Assembly (NCBI RefSeq): GCF_003024195.1
Contig: NZ_KZ679039.1
Span: 288,285-352,284, forward strand
Direction of reading: 5' to 3'
Length of the DNA stretch: 64,000 nt
Source: Streptomyces dioscori
GTDB lineage: Bacteria > Actinomycetota > Actinomycetes > Streptomycetales > Streptomycetaceae
Made by a program: the position numbers and the translations under genes. Each line of letters starts with the position of its first letter. The stretch's first letter is position 1. The notes below the pieces were generated by a model, which worked only from the letters and a program-made list of their open reading frames with translations, was not told the DNA's origin and did no database searches. Shown one piece after another: positions 8,311 to 16,518 of this stretch.

Positions 8311-8412
8311 AGAGACGCGTAGGGCGACGGCTTCCGGGACGGGCCACGGCTTCCGGGGTGGGTGGCGGTCGGCGGGGCGAGTGACGGCCGCCGGGGCGGG
8401 TGAGGTGGGGCG

Positions 8413-9681
8413 TCAGCGTGGGATGCGGGACGGGTTCCTGCTGCCTGCGTCGCGTGCTATCGCCTTCGCTATCTTCTCGGCGTCGATGGCGAGTTCGCGG
8501 AGCATGCCGCTGATGGGGTTGGTGAAGCCGGTGAAGTACAGGCCGGGCGCGTTCTTCGGTGTGCGGGCGCCGTGGACGACCGGGCGGCCACGGCCGTCGA
8601 GTACGCCGAGGTGGCCGACGACGTTCTCCAGCGCGCGCCGGTAACCGGTCGCCGCGATCACGGCGTCCGGGCCGACGCGGTCGCCGTTCGCGAGGACGAT
8701 CTTGCCGTCCTCGAAGCCCTCGACCGCCGCCACGACCTCCACCCGGCCCTTGCGGACCGCGTCGATCAGTCCGACGTCCTGCACGGGGATGGACCCCTCC
8801 TTCACCCGCGAGTACAGCCCGGTGTCGGGCCGCGGCAACCCCTTGGCGGCGAGGTCCGGAACGCTGAGCTTCGCCATCGGCCCGGCCAGCCGGTCCACCA
8901 GCGCGACCGGCAGCCGCCGGCAGAGCACCCCGGTGTACTGGGCCGCCCACCCGGCCGTCGACCGGCGCACGATGTGCGGCGCGGTCCGCACGGCGAGGCG
9001 TACGCGTGACGCGCCGCCCTCGACGAGGTCCACGGCGATCTCGGCGCCGGTGTTGCCCACGCCGACCACGAGGACGTCCTGTCCGGCGAAGGGCGCGGGG
9101 TTGCGGTACTCGCCGGCGTGCAGGAACTCGCCCGTGTACCCGTCGCGGCCCGGCCAGTCGGGCACGTACGGCGTGTGGTTGTAGCCGGTGGCGACGACCA
9201 CCGCGCTGCCGGTCAGCTCACGCCCGCCGGTGGCGTGCAGCAGCCAGCCGCCGCCGTCGGCCGTGGGCTCCACGCGGGAGACCTCGACGCCGGTGACGAT
9301 CTCCAGCTCGTGGTGCTCGGCGTACTTCTCCAGGTAGCGCACCACGTTGTCGCGGGCCACCCACCGCCCGAACGAACGCGGCATCGGCAGGCCCGGCAGC
9401 GCGGAGAGCCGCCGCGTCGTGTGCAGCCGCAGCCGGTCGTAGTGCCGCCGCCAGGAGGCCCCGACCCGGTCGGACTTCTCCAGCACGACGGCCCGTACGC
9501 CCTGGGCCCGCAGCGCGTGCGCCGCCGCGAGGCCGCCGGGGCCGCCCCCGATGACGTACACGGGCCGGTCCTTCTGTGGCGCGGCTGCCGTCGGCGGTGT
9601 CGGCGTCGGCAGCGTTGGCGGTGTCGGCTCGGGCGCGGGTGCCGGGGATGTCTGCGGTGTCGGGTCGGGAGAGTCGGCCAT
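8413..9681 (-). CDS. FAD/NAD(P)-dependent flavin monooxygenase
   Basis: The 422-residue protein is a class B flavin monooxygenase-like enzyme. It has an FAD Rossmann motif (VIGGGPGGLAAAHALRAQG), a second nucleotide motif for NADPH (VVGVGNTGAEIAVDL), VVATGYNHTPYVP before it and IAATGYRRALENVVG near the end. The segment FLHAGEYRNPAPFAG is close to the FMO fingerprint region. Such enzymes insert one oxygen atom into a substrate using NADPH and O2, in the cytosol. The first 36 residues are a Pro/Thr-rich low-complexity tail absent from typical members. No ribosome-binding site is evident before the ATG at 9681, so the transcript may be leaderless. Its start is 190 bases from the operator at 9873-9887. 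Substrate unknown. Confidence 0.88.
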   Translation of the reverse strand: MADSPDPTPQTSPAPAPEPTPPTLPTPTPPTAAAPQKDRPVYVIGGGPGGLAAAHALRAQGVRAVVLEKSDRVGASWRRHYDRLRLHTTRRLSALPGLPMPRSFGRWVARDNVVRYLEKYAEHHELEIVTGVEVSRVEPTADGGGWLLHATGGRELTGSAVVVATGYNHTPYVPDWPGRDGYTGEFLHAGEYRNPAPFAGQDVLVVGVGNTGAEIAVDLVEGGASRVRLAVRTAPHIVRRSTAGWAAQYTGVLCRRLPVALVDRLAGPMAKLSVPDLAAKGLPRPDTGLYSRVKEGSIPVQDVGLIDAVRKGRVEVVAAVEGFEDGKIVLANGDRVGPDAVIAATGYRRALENVVGHLGVLDGRGRPVVHGARTPKNAPGLYFTGFTNPISGMLRELAIDAEKIAKAIARDAGSRNPSRIPR

Positions 9682-9872
9682 GTGCCGAGCGTATGCACGC
9701 CACCACTTGATGGGTCTCGGTCAAGCCCGGAATCGGTTGCGAATTGATCACGGCTGTAGGAGGGGTGTGTGGGGTTTGTGTCGTAGGCCACATGCGTGTG
9801 CGCGGTACGGGGGATGCGTGCGGCGGGACGGGGGTCGTAGGCCCCTTGCGCACTCGCGCCCGGTGCGTTGAA

Positions 9873-9887
9873 CTGACGTACCGTCAG
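9873..9887. promoter_or_regulatory. Perfect CTGACG-TAC-CGTCAG operator
   Basis: This exact palindrome lies 29 bases before the DoxX-like gene at 9917. A TACCGT -10-like hexamer (9879-9884) is inside it, so a bound repressor would cover the promoter. It is one of 12 related sites in the window. Confidence 0.75.
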
Positions 9888-9916
9888 ATCTGCTGCTGCG
9901 GAGGGGATGCGGTGCC

Positions 9917-10366
9917 ATGGACACCATCTGGCTCACCGGTGCGGAATGGGTCGCCGTGCTCCGGGTCGGACTCGGGCTGTGGTGGCTGGAGAGCTGGCGG
10001 CACAAGGACAAGAAAGGCTGGTTCGAGCGGGGCACCGGAATCGCGTGGGCGGCCGACGTCGCCGCGAAGCACCGGTGGAACCCGGTGCGCAGCGGCTTCG
10101 ACGTGGTGGTCGCGCCCCGGCCGCGCACGATGGCGTACGTCGTCGTGTACGCCGAACTCGCCCTGGGCCTCGGCCTCGTCGTGGGCTTCCTGACCCCGAT
10201 CGCCCTGGCCGGCGGCCTGCTGCTCAATCTGCTCTACCTCGTGCTGATGATCCACGACTGGGCCGAACAGGGACAGAACGCGATGATGGCCCTCATCTCC
10301 CTGGTGGCCCTGTTCGCCATGTCCTGGCAGACGTGGTCCCTGGACAGCGCGCTGGGACTCTTCTGA
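9917..10366 (+). CDS. DoxX-like membrane protein
   Basis: The 149-residue product has four hydrophobic helices (YVVVYAELALGLGLVVGFLTP, ALAGGLLLNLLYLVLMI, MMALISLVALFAMSW and an N-terminal WVAVLRVGLGLWWLES), the pattern of DoxX/DoxD-like membrane proteins. The family includes thiosulfate:quinone oxidoreductase subunits and many members of unknown role. Its ATG at 9917 follows GGAGGGG. The gene ends in a TGATG overlap with the DUF35 gene, so the two are translationally coupled. A perfect catabolic operator lies just upstream. In this context it may serve a redox or uptake step for the pathway; that is inference. Confidence 0.75.
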   Translation: MDTIWLTGAEWVAVLRVGLGLWWLESWRHKDKKGWFERGTGIAWAADVAAKHRWNPVRSGFDVVVAPRPRTMAYVVVYAELALGLGLVVGFLTPIALAGGLLLNLLYLVLMIHDWAEQGQNAMMALISLVALFAMSWQTWSLDSALGLF

Positions 10367-10812
10367 TGGCGGCCGGCTCCGGCGGACCCGCGCGCTCGGG
10401 CGCATCGCCCCGCTTCGACCTGCCGGAGACCGACGCCTTCACCCGGACCTACTGGGACGCCGCCGCCGACGGCCGTCTGCTGCTGCGCCGCTGCGGCGCG
10501 TGCGGGCGCGCCCACCACTACCCGCGCGAGTTCTGCCCGCACTGCTGGAGCGAGGCCGTGACCTGGGAGCGCGCGAGTGGCCGCGCCACGCTCTACACCT
10601 GGTCCGTCGTCCACCGCAACGACCTGCCGCCCTTCGGGTCCCGTACGCCGTACGTCGCCGCCGTCGTCGATCTCGCGGAGGGGCCGCGGATGATGACCGA
10701 GGTGGTGGAGTGCGGGGAGGAGGACCTGCGGGTGGGGATGGCGTTGGAAGTGGCCTTCCGGGTGGAGGAGACTGTCGCCGTTCCCGTGTTTCGGCCCCGG
10801 GGCCCTTCCTGA
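10366..10812 (+). CDS. Zn-ribbon/OB-fold (DUF35) acyl-CoA-associated protein
   Basis: The 148-residue protein has the DUF35 arrangement: an N-terminal helix (TYWDAAADGRLLLRRC), a four-cysteine zinc ribbon (CGACG and CPHC, about 17 residues apart) and an OB-fold (TLYTWSVVHRNDLPPFG, VAAVVDLAEGPRMMTEVV). DUF35 proteins partner with SCP-x/Ltp thiolase-like enzymes; in the Ltp2 retro-aldolases of steroid side-chain breakdown the DUF35 domain is needed for activity. The start at 10366 overlaps the DoxX stop codon. Its natural partner may be the thiolase-like protein at 17216-18391, which lacks an adjacent DUF35 gene. A homologue sits at 26432-26878. Confidence 0.87.
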   Translation: MAAGSGGPARSGASPRFDLPETDAFTRTYWDAAADGRLLLRRCGACGRAHHYPREFCPHCWSEAVTWERASGRATLYTWSVVHRNDLPPFGSRTPYVAAVVDLAEGPRMMTEVVECGEEDLRVGMALEVAFRVEETVAVPVFRPRGPS

Positions 10813-10894
10813 GCCTCCGTGGTCCCGGGGTTTGCGGGGGCTTTGGGGCGACCCTCGTTCCGTTCCGCCGCGGGGGCCGTTGTTGAATGGTTGA

Positions 10895-11509
10895 ATGACC
10901 GACTTGTACGAGTCCTCCGGCTCCCTTCCCCATCCCGAGATCCGCGGTTACGGACTGCGGCTCCGCCCCTGGGACGCGGACACCGAGGGGGATGTCCAGG
11001 CGTGGCTGCGGGGATATCTCGACCCCGAGTTCCAGCGGTGGAACACGCCGCTCAGGCCGATCGAGGACCACGCCGACGCGCAGGAGTCGATGGCGGCGCG
11101 GGCCAAGGCGGCCCAGGAGGGAGTGGGCGCCTCCTTCTGTGTCACCGACGCCACCGGCGGCGTACCGCTCGGGCACATCGGGATCAACGACATCGACCAC
11201 GTCATACGGGTGGCCCGCGTCGGCTACTGGGTGCTCCCCGAAGCGCGCGGCCGCCAGGTGGCCACGCGCGCCCTTGCCCTGGCCTCCCGCTGGGCCTTCG
11301 AGGAACTGGGCCTGCACCGGCTGGAGTTGGGACACGCGCTCGGACACGAGGCGTCGTGCCGGATCGCCGAGCGGTGCGGGTACCCGGCCGAGGGAACCCT
11401 GCGCGGGGCGATGTTCGAGTCGGGGCGCCTGGACGCCTTCCGGGACGTCCATCTGCACGGCCGGCTGGCGACGGACCCCGCCACAGACCTTGAGCCCGTA
11501 CTGCCGTAA
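10895..11509 (+). CDS. GNAT-family N-acetyltransferase
   Basis: The 204-residue protein has a GNAT fold like RimJ/RimL-type enzymes. LRLRPWDADTEGDVQAWLRG is followed by the central strand LGHIGINDIDHVIRVARVGY, then WVLPEARGRQVATRALALAS, which holds the acetyl-CoA pyrophosphate loop, and a C-terminal NHE-like segment (GHEASCRIAERCGYPAEGTL). It probably acetylates an amine on a protein N-terminus or small molecule. No strong ribosome-binding site precedes the ATG at 10895. It lies alone between the DUF35 gene and the convergent pdxH, and I see no regulon operator. Confidence 0.87.
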   Translation: MTDLYESSGSLPHPEIRGYGLRLRPWDADTEGDVQAWLRGYLDPEFQRWNTPLRPIEDHADAQESMAARAKAAQEGVGASFCVTDATGGVPLGHIGINDIDHVIRVARVGYWVLPEARGRQVATRALALASRWAFEELGLHRLELGHALGHEASCRIAERCGYPAEGTLRGAMFESGRLDAFRDVHLHGRLATDPATDLEPVLP

Positions 11510-11548
11510 CGGCCTGCCCGGACCCCTCTCGGTCCTCCCGGCCGCTGC

Positions 11549-12298
11549 CTAGGGCCAGAGCAGGTCCTTGCGCCAGGTGTCGTCCGTGCGGCGGTAGGTC
11601 AGGCGCACGTGCCGGCGGCGCGCGTCGCCCTGGAAGAACTCCACCTCGTCCGGGTCCAGGACGTACACCGTCCACGACGGCGCCGGGGCGTCCGGTTCGC
11701 GGCGGGCGCGGTCCCAGGCCGCGTCCGAGGCGCGCTCCAACTCCCCGTACGAGTCCAGCACTTCGCTCTGCCTGCCGACCAGCGCCGAGGCGAGCGCGCC
11801 GGCCGAGCGGGCGTGCAGGTCGGCCTGCGCGACCTCGGGCGGGGCGACGGTCACCGGCCCGCGCACCCGGATCTGCCGGCCCTGCGCGGGCCAGTAGAAC
11901 CCGAGCGCCGCGTACGGGCGGGCCGCCAGGTGCCGCCCCTTCCGGCTGCCCGCGTGCGAGGCGAAGTGCCAGCCCTCCCGGTCGGCGCCGTGCAGCATCA
12001 CGGTCCGCACGTCGGGCAGGCCCTCGGCGTCCGCCGTGGCCAGCGACATCGTGTGCGGCTCGACCTGCCCGGCGGTCACGGCCTCGGCGAACCACTGCTC
12101 GAAGAGCGGCAGCGGACCGTCGGGGGTCGTGGCCGGGGCGAAGTCCGGCAGCTCGGTGTCCCAGACCCGCTGAGCCCTCAGCAGCCGTACGAAATCGGAG
12201 GGGCGGGGGGCGGCAGAAGGGTCGATGGAGTCGGTGGAGTCGGCGGAGTCGTTCGTGGGCGGGGCGGGGGCGGGGGCGTCGGCGCTGTCGGCACTCAT
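11549..12298 (-). CDS. pdxH: Pyridoxamine 5'-phosphate oxidase
   Basis: The 249-residue protein matches PdxH-type flavin enzymes, which oxidise pyridoxine/pyridoxamine 5'-phosphate to pyridoxal 5'-phosphate using FMN and O2. Visible blocks are PLPLFEQWFAEAVTAGQVEP, DVRTVMLHGADREGWHFASH, GRHLAARPYAALGFYWPAQG, RQIRVRGPVTV and the C-terminal VEFFQGDARRRH...WRKDLLWP. The C-terminal Arg-His pair that normally binds substrate phosphate reads RRRHVRLTY here instead of the usual RxHDR form. An N-terminal Asp/Ser/Pro-rich tail of about 45 residues is extra. It may be true PdxH or a close PdxH-like relative. Confidence 0.78.
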   Translation of the reverse strand: MSADSADAPAPAPPTNDSADSTDSIDPSAAPRPSDFVRLLRAQRVWDTELPDFAPATTPDGPLPLFEQWFAEAVTAGQVEPHTMSLATADAEGLPDVRTVMLHGADREGWHFASHAGSRKGRHLAARPYAALGFYWPAQGRQIRVRGPVTVAPPEVAQADLHARSAGALASALVGRQSEVLDSYGELERASDAAWDRARREPDAPAPSWTVYVLDPDEVEFFQGDARRRHVRLTYRRTDDTWRKDLLWP

Positions 12299-12325
12299 GC
12301 CCCGATTGTCACGCGGTGGGCGGCC

Positions 12326-12751
12326 TCAGACCGAACCGAGGTCGGACGACAGCCACCGGTCGGGGCGCATCCGGATGACCACCATCTCGCCGTGCTCCTT
12401 CCAGGAGAACTCGACGTACCCGTCGACCTTGTCCGCCGGGAGGTAGCGGGCCGAGATCTCGTGGAGCTGTTCGCGGGTGGCGGGCGTCGTATCGACGACC
12501 GGCCCTTCGAGGGACACGTACCTGATGGTGGGTTCGAGCCGGTCCACCATCAGGGAGAACCTGCCCGCGGCGCTGATCAGCTCGTTCTTGCGGGAGGTCA
12601 GCCCGGTCAGGATCCAGACGTCGCCGCCGGGCTCGTACTGGTACCAGATCGGCACGGTGAGCGGGGCGCGGCCCGCTCCGGCGTCCACGGCGAGCGCGGC
12701 GATGTGCGGTTCGGCCAGGAACTTCTCGCGTTCTTCACGGGACAGGGCCAT
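12326..12751 (-). CDS. PPOX-class split-barrel protein, possibly F420-binding
   Basis: The 141-residue protein has the compact split beta-barrel of the pyridoxamine-oxidase-like superfamily: FLAEPHIAALAVDAGAGRAP, PLTVPIWYQYEPGGDVWILT, RFSLMVDRLEPTIRYVSLEG, then a helix and HGEMVVIRMRPDRWLSSDLG. Many small actinobacterial members bind F420 or FMN and reduce or protect small molecules. The ATG at 12751 follows a strong GGAGGAAC site, which rules out the longer frame. It lies 27 bases past the start of the pdxH gene on the same strand, so the two may be read together. The cofactor is not settled by the sequence. Confidence 0.8.
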   Translation of the reverse strand: MALSREEREKFLAEPHIAALAVDAGAGRAPLTVPIWYQYEPGGDVWILTGLTSRKNELISAAGRFSLMVDRLEPTIRYVSLEGPVVDTTPATREQLHEISARYLPADKVDGYVEFSWKEHGEMVVIRMRPDRWLSSDLGSV

Positions 12752-12775
12752 GGGGGTTCCTCCGGAGGATCGTCG

Positions 12776-12820
12776 GGGGTGCCTGGGGTGCCTGGGGTGC
12801 CTGAGGTGCCTGGGGTGTCT
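12776..12820. repeat. Five-copy 9-bp tandem repeat
   Basis: Five head-to-tail units of GGGGTGCCT (with single-base variants in units 4 and 5) fill 12776-12820, immediately upstream of the ribosome-binding site of the PPOX-fold gene. The surrounding gap to 13040 holds no other obvious signal. The array may vary in length between strains. Confidence 0.75.
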
Positions 12821-13040
12821 CTTCCGTGGTTCCTTCAGTTTCTTCAGCGTGCTGCGGCCGTCCGCGTATTCCGGGAGGGCGGGGCGGGGGCGGAGCGCAG
12901 GCCGGGGGTAGGGCTGGCACCACCATGGATCCGGGTGCGCACTGTCTCGATGGGGTGGCCGGGCGACGGCATTGTTGATCCCGGTAGAAGCCAGTTGACC
13001 GAAGGGGCCGCAGCCTCTTCCCCCGGAAGGAAAACCCCCC

Positions 13041-13604
13041 ATGAAGTCGCAGCTCGCGGCGGAGCCGGAGACGGTGGGCGTGGCCGCTCCCGGGGCGTTC
13101 GTCTCCTTCGTGCGGTTCGTGGTGTGCGGTGGGGGTGTCGGGGTTCTCGCCAGCGGGGCGGTGGCGCTGCTGGCGGGGTGGTTGCCGTGGGTGGTGGCGA
13201 ACGCGGTGATCACCGTGGCGTCGACGGTCCTGTGCACCGAGTTGCACGCGCTGTTCACCTTCGGGACGGGGCAGCGGGCCGGGTGGCGGCGGCACTGGCA
13301 GTCCGCGGGGTCGGCGACGGCCGCGTACGCGGTGACGTCCCTGGCGGTGCTCGTCCTGCACCTGCTGCAGTCGTCACCCGGGCTGCTCACCGAGCAGATC
13401 GTCTACCTCGGCGCCTCCGGGCTCGCGGGGGTGGGGCGGTTCCTGGTGCTGCGGGTGTTCGTCTTCGGGGCGGGTGTAGGTGCGGGTGTAGGTGGGCGTG
13501 GGCGGGCGGACGGTGGGGTCGTGGCTGTTGCCCCCGTCTCGATCGCCCCGGTGTCGATCGCTCCTGGTTCGTTCTCTCCGCTGGTTCTCGCGGCCGGGGC
13601 GTGA
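13041..13604 (+). CDS. GtrA-family membrane protein
   Basis: The 187-residue protein begins FVSFVRFVVCGGGVGVLASG, the opening of GtrA-like proteins, and has four membrane segments (LLAGWLPWVVANAVITVAS, AAYAVTSLAVLVLHLLQ, QIVYLGASGLAGVGRFLVL). GtrA proteins are thought to help flip polyprenyl-linked sugars or act in cell-surface polysaccharide assembly. The C-terminal 45 residues are a low-complexity Gly/Val/Ala tail with a repeated PVSIAPVSIAP. The ATG at 13041 follows GGAAGGAAAA. It has no evident operon partners. Confidence 0.8.
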   Translation: MKSQLAAEPETVGVAAPGAFVSFVRFVVCGGGVGVLASGAVALLAGWLPWVVANAVITVASTVLCTELHALFTFGTGQRAGWRRHWQSAGSATAAYAVTSLAVLVLHLLQSSPGLLTEQIVYLGASGLAGVGRFLVLRVFVFGAGVGAGVGGRGRADGGVVAVAPVSIAPVSIAPGSFSPLVLAAGA

Positions 13605-13702
13605 TGGGCTGAAGCCGATTAGTTTTTCCGGCTCTCGCCGTCCAAGTAGTGACCGGTTCGCGGATCGCACCGACCGGCTCTTTCGGACCCTGGAGGAACA
13701 GC

Positions 13703-14260
13703 ATGAGGAAGATCAGCGCCGGACTGTTCATCTCGCTCGACGGTGTCGTCGAGGCACCCGACCAGTGGCACTTCCCCTACTTCAACGACGAGATGGGCGC
13801 GGCTGTCGGAGCGACCTTCGCCGCGGCCGACACCATGCTGTTCGGGCGCAAGACCTACGACAGTTTCGCCGGGGCGTGGCCGGAACGGGAGGCGGCCGGG
13901 GGCGAGGACGCGGGGTTCGCGAAGCAGCTCGGTGACGTGCGGAAGATCGTTGTGTCGAAGCAGCGGCTTGAGTTCGAGTGGCGCAACTCCGAGCAGTTGG
14001 AGGGTGACCTCGTCGAGGTCGTGACCGCGCTCAAGAACGAGCGGGGCGGGGACATCGCGCTCAGCGGGTCCGTGTCGGTCGTACGGCAGCTGTTGGGGGC
14101 GGGGTTGCTGGACGAACTGCATCTGCTGGTGCATCCGATCGCGGTGCGCAAGGGGATGCGGTTGTTCGAGGAGGGCGAGCCTGCGGTGCCGCTGACGCTG
14201 ATCTCGGCGGAGACGTTTCGGACCGGGGTGCTGAGTCTTGTGTACGGGCCGGGGGCGTAG
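13703..14260 (+). CDS. RibD C-terminal / dihydrofolate-reductase-like protein
   Basis: The 185-residue protein has the RibD-C/DHFR-like fold. It starts KISAGLFISLDGVVEAPDQW, has TMLFGRKTYDSFAGAW in the middle, and DIALSGSVSVVRQLLGAGLL with DELHLLVHPIAVRKG near the end. Stand-alone members are NADPH-dependent reductases of unknown substrate, common in Streptomyces. The ATG at 13703 was chosen because GGAGGAAC lies just before it; the longer frame adds residues without conservation. A perfect 20-bp inverted repeat follows the gene and probably ends transcription. Confidence 0.87.
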   Translation: MRKISAGLFISLDGVVEAPDQWHFPYFNDEMGAAVGATFAAADTMLFGRKTYDSFAGAWPEREAAGGEDAGFAKQLGDVRKIVVSKQRLEFEWRNSEQLEGDLVEVVTALKNERGGDIALSGSVSVVRQLLGAGLLDELHLLVHPIAVRKGMRLFEEGEPAVPLTLISAETFRTGVLSLVYGPGA

Positions 14261-14277
14261 GCAGTAGCTCACTGAGT

Positions 14278-14325
14278 GCGCAGTTCCCCGCGCCCCTGCC
14301 CCCTGAGGGGCGCGGGGAACTGCGC
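14278..14325. terminator. Bidirectional terminator made of two facing repeats
   Basis: Two copies of the window's 20-bp intergenic repeat face each other at 14278-14297 and 14306-14325, forming a perfect 20-bp stem with an 8-base loop. It lies between convergent genes ending at 14260 and 14382. There is no T-run, as is usual for Streptomyces terminators. This is the clearest hint that the repeat family acts in transcription termination. Confidence 0.7.
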
Positions 14326-14381
14326 GGCACGCCCCCGCCGGGGCGCGCCCCGGCGGATCGCGTATTCGCCCCGGGCGCCCC

Positions 14382-15302
14382 TCAAGGAGCGGGCGTTCTG
14401 CCTGCCTTGCGGGTGAAGCGGCGTAGGCCTCTGCGGGTTGGTTTGAGGGGTTTGTCCTCGGGGGCCACGGGGGCTTCCGGGGCGTGGCCCGGAGGGAGGG
14501 CCGGGGCGGTGGGCGGGGCCGGCTGCAACCCTCGGCCGCCGTGTTCGAGGCGGGTTCGGACCGTTTGTGCCATGGCCTGGTGTGCCGGCTCCAGCAACAG
14601 CCCCTCCGAGGACAACCGCCCCCACATGTGCAGCAACTCCTGGCCCCGCGTCACCACTTGGCCCTCGTCCAGGAGCCGCTGCCACGCCGCGGTGGCCCGT
14701 GCCACGTCGGGCGCGGCGCGGTTCAGGTCGACGCGGCAGCGGATGCGTGCGACGGTCAGCGCGAGCGTGATGGACAGCGTGTAGTCGCCGCGCAGATACG
14801 CGAGGTACGCCTCTATCGCCCGTGCCTCCAGCGAGAGATCGTCCTCCGGCCCCCTGCGCAACGTGAGGTGCTCCCGCAACGCGCTGGCCAGCACGAACGC
14901 GGCGTGCAACTCCTCGTGCTGCGCGTGCTGGATGATCCGTTCGACGCGGGCCAGCGGAGGGAACGCCTCCTCCTCCGCTGCGGTGCGTTCCAGTCCGGGC
15001 GGCAGATCGTCCTCGTCGGCGATGGTCCGGCTCGACCCGTCGGGGTGCACCCGCAGGCGTGCCACCTGCATCACGGAGCGGTCGATGACGGTGGCCGCCA
15101 CCGGGGCCCCGAGCGTGCGGGCGAACATGGCGATGGCGTCGAGGATCGCCTCGTTGGGCTTGCGGTTGCCGCCCATCTGCAGGAGATGACCGTTGACCAC
15201 CGTCGAGCCGTCCTCGGCCACGTAGGCGTCGAGACGGATCAGCGGCCGTGCGGCGAGCGCGGGCAGGTTCCCCGTGTCACGGGGTGTCAGCGAGTGGGAC
15301 AT
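14382..15302 (-). CDS. Conserved hypothetical protein
   Basis: I do not recognise a family for this 306-residue protein. The N-terminal third (RLDAYVAEDGSTVVNGHLLQ, NEAILDAIAMFARTLGAPVA) looks like a small alpha/beta domain that resembles the start of actinobacterial secretion- or signalling-associated proteins. The middle is helical and acidic, and the last 60 residues are Pro-rich then basic (RRGLRRFTRKAGRTP). No signal peptide or membrane segment is seen. It starts 5 bases after the NlpC/P60 gene ends, so the two are probably one transcript and the protein may relate to cell-wall turnover or its control. That is inference from position only. Confidence 0.75.
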   Translation of the reverse strand: MSHSLTPRDTGNLPALAARPLIRLDAYVAEDGSTVVNGHLLQMGGNRKPNEAILDAIAMFARTLGAPVAATVIDRSVMQVARLRVHPDGSSRTIADEDDLPPGLERTAAEEEAFPPLARVERIIQHAQHEELHAAFVLASALREHLTLRRGPEDDLSLEARAIEAYLAYLRGDYTLSITLALTVARIRCRVDLNRAAPDVARATAAWQRLLDEGQVVTRGQELLHMWGRLSSEGLLLEPAHQAMAQTVRTRLEHGGRGLQPAPPTAPALPPGHAPEAPVAPEDKPLKPTRRGLRRFTRKAGRTPAP

Positions 15303-15306
15303 CCGC

Positions 15307-16440
15307 TCATACTCCCGGTCGGACGACGCCGAGAATCGCCATGGAGGCGGCCGGGGCAGTCGTGATCGTGCGTCCTGGGCGCGGGGCGTGGACCATCTTC
15401 CCGCCCCCGATGTACATGCCCACGTGCGTGGCGTCGTTGAAGTAGATGATCAGGTCGCCGGGCCGCGCGGACGCCAGGCTGACGCGGGTCAGCCCCGCCC
15501 ACTGCGCCTGTGACGTACGGGGTATGGGGTGGCCGGCGCGCGCCCACGCCACGGAGGTGAGTCCCGAGCAGTCGTACGCCGACGGGCCCGTGGCGCCCCA
15601 GCCGTACGGCTTGCCGATCTGGGCCATCGCGAAGTTGACGGCCTTCGCGGCTGCTCCGGTCGCCGTCGTCCCGCCGCCGACCGAACCGCCTCCGTTGCTG
15701 CCGCCGCCCCCACCGGTCCCGCCACCGGTCCCGTTGCCGTCTCCGTTGGAGGTGCCGCCGCCCGAGCCCGTCCAGCGGGACTCGGCCTCCTTGGCCCGCT
15801 GCCGCTCCAACGCGGCCAGTTCGCGGGCCTGGTCCTTTTCGAGGCCCGCCTCGATCTGCTCGGCCTCGGCGATCTTTCCCTCGATCTTCGTCTTCGCCTC
15901 GGCCTTGTCCGCGCGGCTGCTCTTCAGCTTGCGCAGTTCCTTCGCGGCGGTGTCGGTCTGCCGGCTCAGCTCCGCGCGGGCGGTTTTCTGGGACTCGGAG
16001 ACGTTGACGATGCCCCGCAGGACCTGACGGGCCTGGGACGCCTCGTTCAGGGCCTGTTCGGGGTGGTCGCCGAGCAGCAACTGGATGCCTGTGGCGGCGA
16101 GGTCGCCGCCGCGGTACTGCGTGCGGGCGGCCGCGCCGCCGAGGTCGTGCAGATCGTCCACGCGGGTCTCGGCGCGGGCCAGGCCCTTGCGGAGCGACTT
16201 CAGCCGCTTCTCCTGCTTCTTGGCCTTCTCGTCCGCGGTGTTGTACGCCTCGGTGGCCACCTCCGCCGTGCGGTAGAGGCCGTCCAGTTCGGCGCGGATG
16301 TCCTCGATGGACTGGTCGCCGTCGGGGGCGGGCTCGTCCGGGGCCGCGTAACTCGGGCCCGATATGAGGGAGATGGCGAGGGTGAGGGTGGCTATGGTGG
16401 CGCGACTGCGGAGCCGTCTGCCGCCGGTCGACACGTTCAT
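15307..16440 (-). CDS. Secreted NlpC/P60 peptidoglycan endopeptidase
   Basis: The 377-residue protein has a signal peptide (TIATLTLAISLISGPSYA-AP), a long coiled-coil region (about residues 40-230, rich in Lys/Glu/Ala), a Gly/Asn/Ser-rich linker, and a C-terminal NlpC/P60 domain. The catalytic Cys is in YDCSGLTSVAWARAG, the His in THVGMYIGGG, with HAPRPG after it. Such enzymes cut D-Glu to meso-DAP bonds in stem peptides; the coiled coil usually holds the active site shut until an activator binds. The ATG at 16440 has GGAG five bases upstream, better supported than the GTG at 16449. A 12-bp perfect hairpin lies in its leader at 16489-16518. Confidence 0.9.
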   Translation of the reverse strand: MNVSTGGRRLRSRATIATLTLAISLISGPSYAAPDEPAPDGDQSIEDIRAELDGLYRTAEVATEAYNTADEKAKKQEKRLKSLRKGLARAETRVDDLHDLGGAAARTQYRGGDLAATGIQLLLGDHPEQALNEASQARQVLRGIVNVSESQKTARAELSRQTDTAAKELRKLKSSRADKAEAKTKIEGKIAEAEQIEAGLEKDQARELAALERQRAKEAESRWTGSGGGTSNGDGNGTGGGTGGGGGSNGGGSVGGGTTATGAAAKAVNFAMAQIGKPYGWGATGPSAYDCSGLTSVAWARAGHPIPRTSQAQWAGLTRVSLASARPGDLIIYFNDATHVGMYIGGGKMVHAPRPGRTITTAPAASMAILGVVRPGV

Positions 16441-16488
16441 CAGCTCCACTTTCAGAGGTCACGTGCGGGCTGCTCGGACGGACTGCTG

Positions 16489-16518
16489 GTGTTCGAGGGT
16501 CGTTCAACCCTCGAACAC
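16489..16518. promoter_or_regulatory. 12-bp perfect inverted repeat in the NlpC/P60 leader
   Basis: GTGTTCGAGGGT and its exact complement flank a 6-base centre at 16489-16518, about 50 bases upstream of the endopeptidase start. A TTGACA hexamer lies further upstream on the minus strand near 16560, so the repeat is probably inside the 5' leader or at the promoter. It could be an operator for a dimeric regulator or an RNA hairpin. It does not match the intergenic repeat family. Confidence 0.6.

Noticed and set aside
9706..9725. CTTGA/TCAAG inverted repeat upstream of the flavin monooxygenase
   Set aside because: Only 5-bp arms with a 10-base centre, likely chance.
12776..12820. CRISPR-like or tandem array as a mobile element
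   Set aside because: Units are 9 bp with no spacers, and no transposase or integrase is present anywhere in the window.
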